Counted from the stretch's first letter, positions 1 through 9,282 are shown. The stretch: DNA of 64,000 nucleotides from Planctomycetaceae bacterium (GCA_002702655.1 PABB01000021.1:1-64000), one strand, 5' to 3'. The notes: generated by a model from the sequence alone, not told the origin. Numbers and translations: made by a program.

Positions 1-1
1 C

Positions 2-79
2 TTTCTCTCAAGCGAAGCCATCACGTACGTCGCCATGATCAACCTCATGTCACGACGACTCGCCAGGGCGTCAAGCTGA
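2..79 (+). pseudogene. C-terminal end of an IS5-family-like transposase (runs off the window)
   Basis: An open frame enters from the left edge and stops at 77-79. Its last residues read SSEAITYVAMINLMSRRLAR, which resembles the C-terminal helix of IS4/IS5-type DDE transposases (a serine-glutamate-alanine start, then alternating hydrophobics and an RRLA end). Only about 25 residues are visible, so the catalytic DDE residues cannot be checked and the family call is tentative. It converges on the sensor gene that ends at 83, only 3 bases away. That spacing fits an element whose terminal repeat lies inside the sensor gene. Confidence 0.55.
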
Positions 80-99
80 TTTTCAAAACACGTTCTTAG
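80..99. mobile_element. Putative terminal inverted repeat of the IS at the left edge
   Basis: Right after the transposase stop comes TTTTCAAAACACGTTCTTAG, which has the look of an IS terminal repeat. The final residues of the sensor protein (K-N-V-F-stop) are encoded by this same stretch on the other strand. The element therefore probably ends here and supplies the sensor's stop codon. The other IS end lies outside the window, so the repeat is unpaired and the boundary is inferred. Confidence 0.45.
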
Positions 100-3000
100 C
101 CAGATCGGCAAACTGGTCGATCAGCGCCAGCTCTTCTTCGGTCGGCGAGCGGGGTTCGTCATAGTACAGGGCAAACGTGCCCAGAACGTCGCCGTGCTCA
201 TCCATGATCGGTTGCGACCAACATGCCATTAAGCCGAACTGCGTCGCGGCAACCCGGCAGATCTCCCAGCGCGGGTCTTCGAGAGTGTTTTCGACGACGA
301 CGCGCTGCCGCTTATAGGCGGCGGTTCCGCACGAGCCGACGGCGGGGCCGATTTCGACGCCGTCGATCAGTCGGATGTACTCCTCCGGCAGATGGGGAGC
401 GGCGCCGTGGCGTAGACGATTGCCGTCCAGCAGCAATACGGAGCCGCGCATGCCGTCGCTGACCTGTTCGATGGCGTCGACGAGCGTCTCGAGCACCGTC
501 GCCAGCGGCCGGGCCGACGCCAGTTGTTCGAGCACGCGGTTGTGGGAGCGCAGCAACTGCTCGGCCCGTTTCCACTGCGTGACGTCGTTGGCGGCGCCGA
601 TGATCTCGCGGACGTTGCCATGCTGGTCGCGGCGATGCACCGTGTCGCGACTGCGGAACCAGCGCCACCGTCCGGCGGCGTCTTTCAGGCGGAATTCCGT
701 TTCGAAGACCTCGCCGTCGCGTGCCCTCGCCCAATGTCCCAGCAGCTCGCGCATCCGCTGCAAGTCGTCGGGGTGGAGCAACACCGCCAGCGGGTTGGGC
801 TGCATGGCTGCCACGGCCTCGCTGTTCCAGCCGAGGTCTTGCCAGACGTCGCGGTTGGCGAAGACGCCGCGTTGCTCGACGAGATCGAATACGTACAGCG
901 CCTGCGGCACTGTGGCGGCGATGGCGGCCAGCTTGCGTTCGCTTTGACGGAGGGCTTCCTCGGCGGCGACTCGCTTGCTGATGTTGCGCACCACCACCAC
1001 GCTGCCGTCCCCCTCGATGGCGACAATGCGGGCGTCGTACTGCCAGCGCTTTTGGCCGGGAACGTCCAGTTCGTACTCGAACGACTCGGCGTGCCACGTC
1101 TCCCGGGCCTGGGCCTGGGCCCGCTCGAATTGCTCAACAACCTGCGGTGGAAGGAACTCCCGGTAGTGTCGTCCCAGGAGGTCGTCCACCGGAGCCAGCA
1201 GTTCTTCCTTGCGCACCGCATGAGCAAAGACGAACCGACCGTCGGCGTCCAGCCGGAAGATCATGTCGGGGATCACTTCCACAAGCGCCCGCAAGCGCGT
1301 CTCGCTGGAGCGGAGCTCCGACTCGGCCTGCTTGCGCTCGTCGATCTCCTTGGCCAAGGCGGCGTTCGCGCGCCGCAGCCTGCTGCGCTCCTGGAATATG
1401 CGGTAGCTTTGGGCGGCGACGAGCGCGCTCAGTGCAATGAACACCCCCAGAAACCACGGTTGCCGCCAGACGGGCGGAATGACCCGGAAATCCAACGCGG
1501 CGGGCGTGGCGTCGACGTTGAAATCGTTGTCGCGAGCCCGTACTTCAAGCCGGTGCCGGCCTGCGGGCAAGTCGGTGAACGCGCGTCCGGTGCGGGTTGT
1601 GAACGGGGACCACGGCCGCGCGTCGATGCGGTAGGAGAATTGCAACCGAGCTTCGTCAGGCTCGCGGAACTGTGCGACCCCGCCCCACAGGATCGACAGG
1701 TTGTCCGGCGAGTGGATCTCGTCGGGACCGGACAGGATCGCGGTCCGCGGCGGTCGATGATCGCCCCGGAATCGCGTGGCGGTGAAGGCGTCGGTCTCCC
1801 ACTGGAACGAGTTCAATCGCGGCCACTGGCGAAGATTCCACTCGCGCGGACGGTGATTGATCCACAGCGCGCCGGAGGGCGATGCCCGCAGGTCGCCGAC
1901 CTCGATCGACAACTGCAGTTGTTTCGGCAGGTCGACGCTCGTCCAACCGTGGCCGTCGAACCGGTGGAAACCTCGGTCCGTGGCAGCCCAAATTGTGCCG
2001 TCGGACGCCTCGGTGAGGCTGTAGACGTAGTGGGCGTCGAGACTGTTCTTGCCCTGGAAGTGCGTCCAAGTCTTGCCGTCGAAGCGGTAGGCGCCGAACT
2101 GCCGGGAGCCGAACCACAGGTCGCCGTCGCGCGTGGTGAGCATCGACTGGATGATCCCCAACTCGACGTCGTCGGAGCGGAACGGCTGCCACTGCAGGCG
2201 GTCCCACGTGATTGTCGCATTCCGGGCGGCCCAGATGCGTTTGTCGCGTGACTCGCCCAGGAGGTAGAGCTTTCGCGCCTCGGCGGACGCCGGCATCAAG
2301 ATGTCGGAGTCGCGCTGCATGGGCCCCGGTTGGTGGTGATGAATCCACTGTCCGTCGCGGTACTGCAGCAGCCCGACCAGCCGCTCGGGGTCCCTGTTGG
2401 AGTCGACGTGGGCGGCAAACCACAGCGAGCCGTCCGACGCCTCCAGGAATCCGCGGCGGTCGAATCCCCAGGAAAAGTTTGGGTGCACGACGCGGTTCCA
2501 GCGCTGGCCGTCGAATCGCGCAGTCGCGGCCACATGCTGGTGGCTGCCCATGACCCAGACCTCGCCCGCTGTGGTTCCCGCCAACGCCACGGGGGCGTCC
2601 ATCAAGCCGTCCTCGGGGCCGTAGCTTGTCCAGGCGCCGTCCCGGTTGACGACCACGCGCCCGTCGCGATGCAGGAACCACTGCTGGCCGTCGGCGCTCT
2701 CCCACTGGAAATTCAGGTCGTCCAGCGTGAGCCAACGGGGCGTCTGGTAGTCGATGCGCACCAGTTCCGAGTCCGCCCCGCCTAGCCACAGCGCGCCGTC
2801 GGACATCTGGAGCAGGACGTTCCGTGCGCTGGGAATGGCGAAGTCCGGCTTGGTATATGCCGTCCACTTCCCGTCGCGAAGTCGGCTGACGACGTAGCGG
2901 CTCGACAGCCAGATGGCGCCGTCTTGGGTCTGCAGCAGGGCGTTGCACCCCTGCGGCGGCAGGCCGGCGTCCTCCAGGGCGATCGTCCGCCACTGGTCGT

Positions 3001-3991
3001 CCTGGCGAATGCTGACGTGATTGCCGTCGAGGCCATAGCCTACCCACACGTCGCCGTTGTCGGTGACCAGAAGCGACGGAGCGTGGCCGGTGAGCATTCC
3101 GTCGGCCTCGTTGAAGACCGACCACGTGGCGGAATCCTCCCCTGCCCCCGTCGCCTCGTCGTCGGTTGCGGTCGAAGCGACCCGCTGCAGCACTTCCCCC
3201 TCGGCGGTGACCAACCACACGCGCCCGGCAGCGTCCTGGCTGACGGCCGCCAAGTCATGCCGATCTGTCGGCAGGTCATCGGGCCGGGGCGCATTGAGCA
3301 CGCTTTCGGGCATGATCGCCACGCGGGTGAAGCGATCGCGCGTGGCGCCCAGCGCCGCAGCGATGGCAGGGCTTGTGTGCAGAATCTGTTGCGACTCGCG
3401 TAGCTCGATCAAGCCCCACGACGTGGCCGCCCACACGGCGCCGCCGCGACCGGCCGCGATCTTGCGAATCTCAAACGGCGTCGGCGCGGCGTCGATCTCA
3501 AACAGCGTCGACCAACGGCCATCGTGGTAGCGCGCGATTGCCGAGTACAGCCCGCAGAGCATCGCCCCGTCGGGTCCCCGGCAGATCGAGTGAATTGGCT
3601 GGCCCAACTGCTCCGTGTGATTGGTCCAGACGAAGCCGTCGTAGCTCCACGGTCCCAGCGCCGTCCCGAACCAGATCGTGCCGTCGGGGGCCTCGGCCAG
3701 ACAGCGAAGGTCCAGGCCGGTCAACTCGGTGAAGGTGCGCCACCGCCAGGGTTCGGTCAGCGGGTCGACGACGACCGGCTGGAACGGCTCACCGGCGCAC
3801 GCCCCGCGAGACGACGCGGCGCACGCCACGCAGACGACCAGCAGCCATCGCAGCGGGCGACTGCGGCAACACCACGACACGCCCCGCGCGGCTTCGGTCT
3901 GAACCAGGCTGACGCGACGCGACACGCTGCGTTCGCGTGTTGGAGCGGGCGTGGCGACAGCCGGCTGCGGCGGTTGGCCGGTCGTGTTCAT
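83..3991 (-). CDS. Propeller/Y_Y_Y sensor with two PAS domains and a GAF domain, kinase part missing
   Basis: A 1302-residue membrane sensor. After a hydrophobic export segment (about 45-66), repeated two-component-regulator propeller blades occupy about 85-720, recognisable by recurring D-G-x-I/L-W-F-G/A motifs. A Y_Y_Y-like immunoglobulin domain follows at about 760-838. A transmembrane helix (846-862) leads into a coiled coil, PAS (900-1008), PAS-PAC (1018-1142) and GAF (1150-1298). Proteins of this architecture normally continue into a histidine kinase or a GGDEF output. Here the protein stops just after the GAF, and its last four residues (KNVF) come from the apparent IS end. I infer a truncated, probably non-signalling sensor. 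The ligand is unknown. Confidence 0.8.
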   Translation of the reverse strand: MNTTGQPPQPAVATPAPTRERSVSRRVSLVQTEAARGVSWCCRSRPLRWLLVVCVACAASSRGACAGEPFQPVVVDPLTEPWRWRTFTELTGLDLRCLAEAPDGTIWFGTALGPWSYDGFVWTNHTEQLGQPIHSICRGPDGAMLCGLYSAIARYHDGRWSTLFEIDAAPTPFEIRKIAAGRGGAVWAATSWGLIELRESQQILHTSPAIAAALGATRDRFTRVAIMPESVLNAPRPDDLPTDRHDLAAVSQDAAGRVWLVTAEGEVLQRVASTATDDEATGAGEDSATWSVFNEADGMLTGHAPSLLVTDNGDVWVGYGLDGNHVSIRQDDQWRTIALEDAGLPPQGCNALLQTQDGAIWLSSRYVVSRLRDGKWTAYTKPDFAIPSARNVLLQMSDGALWLGGADSELVRIDYQTPRWLTLDDLNFQWESADGQQWFLHRDGRVVVNRDGAWTSYGPEDGLMDAPVALAGTTAGEVWVMGSHQHVAATARFDGQRWNRVVHPNFSWGFDRRGFLEASDGSLWFAAHVDSNRDPERLVGLLQYRDGQWIHHHQPGPMQRDSDILMPASAEARKLYLLGESRDKRIWAARNATITWDRLQWQPFRSDDVELGIIQSMLTTRDGDLWFGSRQFGAYRFDGKTWTHFQGKNSLDAHYVYSLTEASDGTIWAATDRGFHRFDGHGWTSVDLPKQLQLSIEVGDLRASPSGALWINHRPREWNLRQWPRLNSFQWETDAFTATRFRGDHRPPRTAILSGPDEIHSPDNLSILWGGVAQFREPDEARLQFSYRIDARPWSPFTTRTGRAFTDLPAGRHRLEVRARDNDFNVDATPAALDFRVIPPVWRQPWFLGVFIALSALVAAQSYRIFQERSRLRRANAALAKEIDERKQAESELRSSETRLRALVEVIPDMIFRLDADGRFVFAHAVRKEELLAPVDDLLGRHYREFLPPQVVEQFERAQAQARETWHAESFEYELDVPGQKRWQYDARIVAIEGDGSVVVVRNISKRVAAEEALRQSERKLAAIAATVPQALYVFDLVEQRGVFANRDVWQDLGWNSEAVAAMQPNPLAVLLHPDDLQRMRELLGHWARARDGEVFETEFRLKDAAGRWRWFRSRDTVHRRDQHGNVREIIGAANDVTQWKRAEQLLRSHNRVLEQLASARPLATVLETLVDAIEQVSDGMRGSVLLLDGNRLRHGAAPHLPEEYIRLIDGVEIGPAVGSCGTAAYKRQRVVVENTLEDPRWEICRVAATQFGLMACWSQPIMDEHGDVLGTFALYYDEPRSPTEEELALIDQFADLAKNVF

Positions 3992-4224
3992 GGCGGGACG
4001 TTTGTGCTGTCGGCAGTCGTTGCTGCCAACGGCGCCTGCAGACGGGATGGCGACCTGGGACGAGTGTCACCCGCGGCGGAGACCGTGATCGCTCCCCAAT
4101 TCTAATACTCCCGTGCGAGCACGCCGAGTCCGAAATCGCCGGGCAGATTGAATCATCCCCCGAGTTAGCGGGTTGCCCAAATCTGATCGTGGCCTGCCGC
4201 ACCCGCGGCGACGCGGACGGCGGG

Positions 4225-5298
4225 TTACAGCGGGCGGGCGGCGGCGCCCGCCGCGTCGCGCGCAGCCAGCGACTGCGTGGCGGCGGCGATCCAGGGGCCA
4301 TTCGCCAGATACCACGCGACCGTGTCGCGCAGTCCAGCCGCGAGTTCGATCTGCGGCCGCCAGTTAAGCTGCCGTTGCGCGGGCGCCGAGTCGAGTGCAT
4401 ACCGCCGATCGTGGCCCGGGCGGTCGGCAGCGGCGGCGATCAATTCGCGTCGCCGGCGTCCGTCGTCCCGCTGCCGATCGATTTCGTCGCAGAGTTGCTC
4501 GACGATCGCGCGGTTGGGGTAGCAGTTGTCGCTGCCGATCAGGTACCGCTCGCCGGGCGTCCCGCAGGCCGCCGCGGCGCGGATCGCGCGGCAGCCGTCG
4601 TCCACGTGAATCCAATCGCGCTGATGCTGGCCGTCGCCGTACAGCGGAAGCGGTTCGCCGGCGTCGGCGCGCAGGATCATCTTCGGGATCAGCTTCTCGG
4701 GCAACTGCCGCGGGCCGTAGTGATTGCCCGGGTTGAGCGTCACCACCGGCAGTCCGTACGTGTGAGCGAACGCGCGAGCCAGTTGCTCGCCGGCCGCCTT
4801 CGACGCGGCGTAGGGCGAGTTGGGCGCCAGCGGGCTCGCGACCGTGAACGTCCGCCCCGCCTCCGCCGAGCCGAACACTTCGTCGGTCGACACGTGCACG
4901 AAGCGGAACGCGTCGCGCGACTCGGCCGGCAGCTCGCGCCACCAGCGGGTTGTTTCCTCCAGCAACGCGGCCGTGCCGACGACATTGGTCTGCACGAACC
5001 CCAGCGGCTCGACGATCGAGCGGTCCACATGCGACTCGGCCGCCAGGTGCAGCACGGCGCGCGGCCTGTGCTCTGCGAGCAGCTCGCGGACCAGCGGCGC
5101 ATCGCCAATGTCGCCCACGACCAACTCGTGACGCGGGTGCGCCAGCGCATCGCCGAGCGACTCGCGCAGCCCGGCGTAGGTCAGGGCGTCGAGCGTGACG
5201 ACGGCGTCGGATTCTTCAGCCAGCCACTGGCGAACCAGATTGCTGCCGATGAACCCCGCGCCGCCGGTGATCAGCACGGTGGGACGTGGTGCGGGCAT
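4225..5298 (-). CDS. rfbB: dTDP-glucose 4,6-dehydratase family protein
   Basis: A 357-residue extended short-chain dehydrogenase with an N-terminal NAD-binding GGAGFIGSN (about 12-20), the dehydratase signature STDE (137-140) and the catalytic YxxxK at Y163/K167. HLAAESHVDRS (about 84-94) and LPEKLIPKM are also typical of RfbB/RmlB, which converts dTDP-glucose to the 4-keto-6-deoxy sugar for cell-surface glycans. One stretch departs from the family: before YGPRQ it reads NPGNH, where RmlB usually has CSNN. The nucleotide sugar used could therefore differ. The gene stands alone here, without rmlA, rmlC or rmlD beside it. Confidence 0.82.
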   Translation of the reverse strand: MPAPRPTVLITGGAGFIGSNLVRQWLAEESDAVVTLDALTYAGLRESLGDALAHPRHELVVGDIGDAPLVRELLAEHRPRAVLHLAAESHVDRSIVEPLGFVQTNVVGTAALLEETTRWWRELPAESRDAFRFVHVSTDEVFGSAEAGRTFTVASPLAPNSPYAASKAAGEQLARAFAHTYGLPVVTLNPGNHYGPRQLPEKLIPKMILRADAGEPLPLYGDGQHQRDWIHVDDGCRAIRAAAACGTPGERYLIGSDNCYPNRAIVEQLCDEIDRQRDDGRRRRELIAAAADRPGHDRRYALDSAPAQRQLNWRPQIELAAGLRDTVAWYLANGPWIAAATQSLAARDAAGAAARPL

Positions 5299-5499
5299 AT
5301 CACCAGTTTAGTTCGCGAAAGCGAGGCGCAGAAGCTGAGCTGACGCGGGAGAACTGCGATGTCCGAGCGTGCCGCTGGCAGCCCGTCCGAAAGTGGGCGC
5401 CGTCGACTCGCTCTGCACTGCTGGACAAGCCAGCCGGGGCACGCAGTCACGTTCGCCTGTGAGCGAGGCGTGTCGAATGGGCCCGCGGGCCGCTTGCGG

Positions 5500-5505
5500 T
5501 ATACT
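5500..5505 (+). promoter_or_regulatory. Possible -10 element of the DUF2270 gene
   Basis: TATACT lies 50 bases upstream of the DUF2270 start codon. No convincing -35 hexamer is seen at 16-18 bases, so only the -10 half is proposed. Confidence 0.3.
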
Positions 5506-5555
5506 GAGGCCGCTTTCAGTCCGCACGCTCCGTTTCCCCGTTTTTCGCCGACGTC

Positions 5556-6278
5556 ATGTCCGAAGTCCCCGAATCCTCCGCCTGCCAGTTTGGCCTTCCT
5601 GCCCTGCACGCCGATTGCAGCGAGTTGACGCGGGCCGAGTACATCACCGCGTTGGTCCATTTCTACCGAGCGGAAATGTACCGGGCCACCCAGTGGCGGA
5701 TGCGGCTGGACACCACGACCAACTGGTCGATCCTGGCGACCACGGCGGTGGTCACGTTCAGCTTTGGCGAGCGGCAAAGCTCGCACGCGTCGTTGATCGT
5801 CGGAATGCTGATGGTGCTCACGTTTTTGCTGATCGAGGCCCGCCGGTATCGAATATTCGACGTGTGGCGGGAGCGGACTCGCGTGCTGGAGAAGAGCTTC
5901 ATCGGCCCGATCTTGCGCGGCGATCCCACGGCTTCGATGAGCGGCTGGGGGACCCAGGCGGCCGAGTCGCTTGATCGGCCGGAGTACAACATCAGTTGGT
6001 CGCAGGCAGTACGGGCGCGGCTGGTGCGAAATTATCTGCCGCTGTTTGCGCTGATGCTGGGTTGCTGGCTGATCAAGCTGAACCCCGCTCCTCGCGCCGA
6101 CATGTCACCGGCTGAGGCGTGGTTGAAGGCGATGGAGGTCGGCCCGCTGCCCGGTTGGCTGGTGGGCGGATTCGTCGGCGTCCACTATCTGTGGCTGCTG
6201 CTGCTGGCGCTGGCCGTGCGGGCGAAGGGGCCGGAGGAGGATCTACGCGCACATCCCGAGATTGCCGTGCCGGACTAG
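5556..6278 (+). CDS. DUF2270-family integral membrane protein
   Basis: A 240-residue protein. The motif HFYRAEMYRATQWRMRLD (about 31-48) followed by TTNWSI and a transmembrane pair matches DUF2270, a family of predicted inner-membrane proteins of unknown function. Two helices lie at about 52-90 and two more at about 155-170 and 200-220. An amphipathic [17 protein letters not shown] stretch sits between the pairs. The C-terminal AKGPEED tail recurs in a decayed second copy near 7600. The ATG start is kept because the conserved block begins about 30 residues in. Function is unknown. Confidence 0.75.
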   Translation: MSEVPESSACQFGLPALHADCSELTRAEYITALVHFYRAEMYRATQWRMRLDTTTNWSILATTAVVTFSFGERQSSHASLIVGMLMVLTFLLIEARRYRIFDVWRERTRVLEKSFIGPILRGDPTASMSGWGTQAAESLDRPEYNISWSQAVRARLVRNYLPLFALMLGCWLIKLNPAPRADMSPAEAWLKAMEVGPLPGWLVGGFVGVHYLWLLLLALAVRAKGPEEDLRAHPEIAVPD

Positions 6279-6292
6279 CCGGCGCGGTCGCG

Positions 6293-7267
6293 TCAGTCTT
6301 CGAACACTCCGTCGGGCAGCGTGCCGCCGTCGCCAATTGCCGCCAGCATCGTCAGCGTCTCGATTTCCGTGTCGTGCGAAACAGTGTGCACGCTGCCGTC
6401 GAGAAACGCGAACTGGCTGACGCCGGGGTGCTCGCTGCCGAACTGGCCGGGGTAGTCGTCGTTGCTTCCGTCAGGAAACCCTGCCGAACTGCGTCGCACG
6501 ACGGTGTGTCGCGAGTCGCCGGAGAAAATGGCAGTATCGCCCCGACGCAAGTCCCAGCGGCCCGGGTCGCCATCGCTTGGCTCGGGGGGCAGGTACTTCT
6601 CTCCCAGCGCGTAGGTTTGCGACAGCCCGTCGGTGACCTGCCGCGCGCTGATCTCCGAACGCGTGTATATCGGGCCGAACTCGGTTTCGTCGAAGTCATC
6701 GCGTCCCGGCATGCCGTGGCGCGTGCTGGTGCCGCTGTTGGCCGCGTAGTCGCCGCCCGCGGCGGCGTCGGGAACGAGCGTGGGGGCGTCGTCGTTGTCG
6801 AAGTCGCGGTCGGCCGCCGGCTCGCGTCGCGACGGGCAATAGAACAGATCGACCCGCGTGCGCATCGCCACGGCATTCACGTCCGCGTCGACACGCTCGC
6901 CTGGCACGAAAGCGTCCGCGATCGTCTGTTGTTCGATGTAGGGCAGAATCAGAAACGCCCACGAAACGGCGTACTGATCGGTGCCGCTGGGGTGACTGCG
7001 GACGCCGGTCCGCGCCGCCGGAAAGTGGCCGCGGACATCGTGGTAATTCTGCACGGCAAGGGCTAACTGACGTAACCGACTTTGGCACTGCGTGCGTCGC
7101 GCGGCCTCGCGCGCCGACTGAATCGCGGGCAGCAACAGGCCAATCAGCACGCCGATGATCGCGATCACCACCAGCAGTTCAACCAGCGTGAAAGCCGCTG
7201 CTGAGCGGGCGGACGGCGGGCGGCGATTTTGCCGGAGTCTTCGACTGATTTGTTTGCGGGCGTGCAT
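6293..7267 (-). CDS. DUF1559 domain protein with type IV prepilin-like N-terminus
   Basis: 324 residues. A basic leader ends in the prepilin cleavage and helix motif AAFTLVELLVVIAIIGVLIG (about 24-43), then LLPAIQSAREAARRTQCQ. This is the standard start of the DUF1559 proteins that are heavily expanded in planctomycetes. The remainder has the expected HFPAA, SWAFLILPYIEQQ and late FLDGSVHTVS motifs, so it appears full length. A peptidase like PilD should process it and leave it anchored in the membrane. The exact role of the family is not known. An AGGAAA Shine-Dalgarno-like stretch precedes the ATG. Confidence 0.88.
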   Translation of the reverse strand: MHARKQISRRLRQNRRPPSARSAAAFTLVELLVVIAIIGVLIGLLLPAIQSAREAARRTQCQSRLRQLALAVQNYHDVRGHFPAARTGVRSHPSGTDQYAVSWAFLILPYIEQQTIADAFVPGERVDADVNAVAMRTRVDLFYCPSRREPAADRDFDNDDAPTLVPDAAAGGDYAANSGTSTRHGMPGRDDFDETEFGPIYTRSEISARQVTDGLSQTYALGEKYLPPEPSDGDPGRWDLRRGDTAIFSGDSRHTVVRRSSAGFPDGSNDDYPGQFGSEHPGVSQFAFLDGSVHTVSHDTEIETLTMLAAIGDGGTLPDGVFED

Positions 7268-7744
7268 GCACTCGTTTCCTGTTTGCGTGGCGCGGAGTTC
7301 CCTCGTTGGGAAACCGCAGACGACGAGAGGCGCTCACGGCCCCAACGCCCGCGGACGTGACCAAGCTCACATTGCGGCGAACCACGACGCCGCGCGGGTC
7401 AAACAGTCCGGTTTCATCGTCTTGCACAGGGATCTTGGCGATTTGACGCCGTTCGACGTAAGTCAGGCCGCGGTCCGCCGTGACGCTTGCCCGTAGCGAA
7501 CGGGCGAAGTACTGGTGCGAGATGATCTGCCGCTGTTCGCGCTGATGCTGGTGGGCGCACTCGTCAGCGCTCGCTACCCGTGGCTGCAGATGTCGGCGCT
7601 GGCCGTGCAGGCGAAGGGGCCGGAGGAGGACGTGGTGTCCCACGCGGAGATTCATCTGCCCGATTGAGCAAGCAAAATCGTGGCGTCGGCTCGCGCGACT
7701 CATCGCCGAATCGCGCCGCGCTGCCGGCAACCGGCCCGCCGGCA
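7268..7744. other. Gene-poor scar region containing a decayed DUF2270 fragment
   Basis: These 477 bases hold no intact gene that I can support. The right part (7506-7667) is the DUF2270 remnant described separately. The left part contains a minus-strand open frame (reading ARSLRASVTADRGLTYVERR and beyond) that looks protein-like but has no recognisable family. The two pieces run in opposite directions and meet near 7510, which suggests rearrangement and decay. Confidence 0.4.
7506..7667 (+). pseudogene. Remnant of a second DUF2270 gene (internal deletion, no start)
   Basis: This frame reads LVRDDLPLFALML, then a junction, then SALAVQAKGPEED and ends HLPD-stop. The intact DUF2270 gene at 5556-6278 has LVRNYLPLFALML and, about 50 residues later, LLALAVRAKGPEED and ends AVPD-stop. 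The remnant therefore keeps two conserved C-terminal blocks with the segment between them deleted, and it has a stop codon just upstream at 7494. I take it as a decayed duplicate. Confidence 0.7.
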
Positions 7745-8314
7745 TCAGGTCGGGTCGCCCGCCGCATCGTCCGCTTCGCTGGTGCGCGGCTCGTCAGACG
7801 GTTTGACCGACGCGGTCCAGTGTCGCACGAGCACGTACACAATGCAGACGCCGCCCAGCACGTAGGCGGTGGCGGCGGCCACGATCAGTTCGAGTCGCTG
7901 TCCCGTGTCGTCCATTTGTCGCACCGACAGCGACGCCGTGATCACGAAAAAGCTCAACAGCAGCACGCTGAAACCGACCACAAACGAGCGGTCGACCATC
8001 CGAAACTGCGTTTGCGTCTCCAGCCACCGCTCCCAACACGTCATTTCCTTGATGTTGGGTTCCACGACTTCCCGCAAATATCGCCCGGCGCGACTGATAT
8101 TGCTCTCCTCGGCAATGAAGGACAGCATCACGGCGAGCAGCAAAAAAGGAATGGCCGCGTTGGCGAACGCGGTGGGGTGCTCGGCCGCGACATAGCCAGC
8201 CGCAAACACCAGAGCGATGCCGATCAGCAGCAGCCAAAACACGCGGGACTTGGACTCGCTAATCTCGGCGCGGAGCGCCACATACTGTTGCTTGGAGAAG
8301 TCGTCAGTGCTCAT
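7745..8314 (-). CDS. Hypothetical membrane protein with four predicted helices
   Basis: 189 residues beginning MSTDDFSKQQYVALRAEI. The ATG at 8314 is chosen because GGAGGAAG lies 6-7 bases before it and the upstream in-frame sequence is repeat-like. Hydrophobic segments lie at about 26-42, 51-66, 111-130 and 143-163. A conserved-looking cytoplasmic stretch between helices 2 and 3 reads ISRAGRYLREVVEPNIKEM. The C-terminus is acidic and polar. I do not recognise the family. The layout of two helix pairs around a soluble loop resembles the nearby DUF2270 protein, but I see no sequence similarity. Confidence 0.65.
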   Translation of the reverse strand: MSTDDFSKQQYVALRAEISESKSRVFWLLLIGIALVFAAGYVAAEHPTAFANAAIPFLLLAVMLSFIAEESNISRAGRYLREVVEPNIKEMTCWERWLETQTQFRMVDRSFVVGFSVLLLSFFVITASLSVRQMDDTGQRLELIVAAATAYVLGGVCIVYVLVRHWTASVKPSDEPRTSEADDAAGDPT

Positions 8315-8525
8315 TTCCAGCTTCCTCCGTCGTGCCCCGCGGCACACGATCTGAGTGATGGACGCCGCGGGACGGCGACGTCGCAGAAAAGAACCAGCGC
8401 AAGACAAGCCGCCTGACGTCGTCGCCGATCTGCTGGAAAGGCGCGAGCGCCTGACGCTGCCGATTCTATCGCCGCGGGGAGGCGGTCGCAATTCCGTGCC
8501 GCGTCGCGGCGCCGCCGGTCCGCCG

Positions 8526-8975
8526 CTACGACCGTTTGGCGCGAAAGAACTCGCGTAGGATGTCGCCGCACGGTTCGGCGAGCACGCCGGGGGTCACGTC
8601 GCAGCGATGGTTCAGTCGCGCGTCGTCCAGCAGCGAAAAGAGGCTGCCCGCGGCCCCCGCCTTGGGGTCGGCGGCGCCGTACACGACCCGGGGAACGCGC
8701 GCCTGCACGATTGCCCCGGCGCACATGGGGCACGGCTCCAGCGTCACGTACAGCGTACAACCGGTCAGCCGCCAGCTGGCGAGCGCCTCGGCCGCTTGGG
8801 TGATGGCGATCATCTCGGCGTGCGCGGTGGGGTCGTGGAGTTGCTCGCGCTGGTTGTGCGCCGCCGCGATTATCGTGTCGTCGTGCACGATCACCGCGCC
8901 CACGGGCGTCTCGTCCTCGGCGGCCGCCGCGCGGGCCTCGGCCAGGGCCAATTGCATATAGTGATCGTCGGTCAC
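8526..8975 (-). CDS. tadA: tRNA-specific adenosine deaminase
   Basis: About 149 residues. TadA converts adenosine-34 to inosine in tRNA-Arg so that one tRNA reads several codons. The deaminase zinc site is complete: HAE in [10 protein letters not shown] and PCPMC in [21 protein letters not shown] near the N-terminus and the late [11 protein letters not shown] are also standard. I chose the GTG at 8975 (V-T-D-D-H-Y-M) because family members begin with a similar short lead before M-x-L-A-L-x-E-A. The ATG at 8957 is the alternative. Upstream lies palindromic repeat A1, not coding sequence. Confidence 0.9.
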   Translation of the reverse strand: MTDDHYMQLALAEARAAAAEDETPVGAVIVHDDTIIAAAHNQREQLHDPTAHAEMIAITQAAEALASWRLTGCTLYVTLEPCPMCAGAIVQARVPRVVYGAADPKAGAAGSLFSLLDDARLNHRCDVTPGVLAEPCGDILREFFRAKRS

Positions 8976-9000
8976 GGAAGTCAAATTCTGAACGATTCGC

Positions 9001-9073
9001 GTGCCACGGTTCTGCGAGCCGTGTGCAGGGGAGAGATGCTCGTCACTTCGCACGGCTCGCAGAGCCGTGGCAC
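9001..9073. repeat. Palindromic repeat family A, copy 1
   Basis: The left arm GTGCCACGGTTCTGCGAGCC and the right arm ending GGCTCGCAGAGCCGTGGCAC are near-perfect inverse complements around a loop of about 30 bases. Related copies lie at 28131, 39968, 42091 and 53526. This copy lies in the tadA upstream region. Confidence 0.85.
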
Positions 9074-9170
9074 TTATTGTGGATTGCAGATCGCAGGCTG
9101 TCGATGCTGGCATGCTGCCGGCCGAACCGGATCCGCTGGCGGTACGTATGGTGCTTCGGTCGCATTGTTG

Positions 9171-9203
9171 CGCGGGGGCCCGCCGCAAGCGGCGGGGCTA
9201 AAT
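9171..9203. repeat. Repeat family C, copy 1 (short)
   Basis: CCCGCCGCAAGCGGCGGGGC followed by TAAAT. The hairpin arms are CCGCCGC and GCGGCGG. Longer copies occur at 24737 and, inverted, at 62017. It lies between tadA and the VanZ-like gene. Confidence 0.65.
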
Positions 9204-9282
9204 CGGTTCGGCCTGGGCTTTGGGCGGCGGCAAAATCTTCATGTCGCCCGCCGTCGCCGTACGGTAAACTGGAGGGCTTGCC

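Noticed and set aside
524..2251. 575-residue open frame antisense to the sensor gene
   Set aside because: The sensor domains on the minus strand are clear; the plus-strand frame has none.
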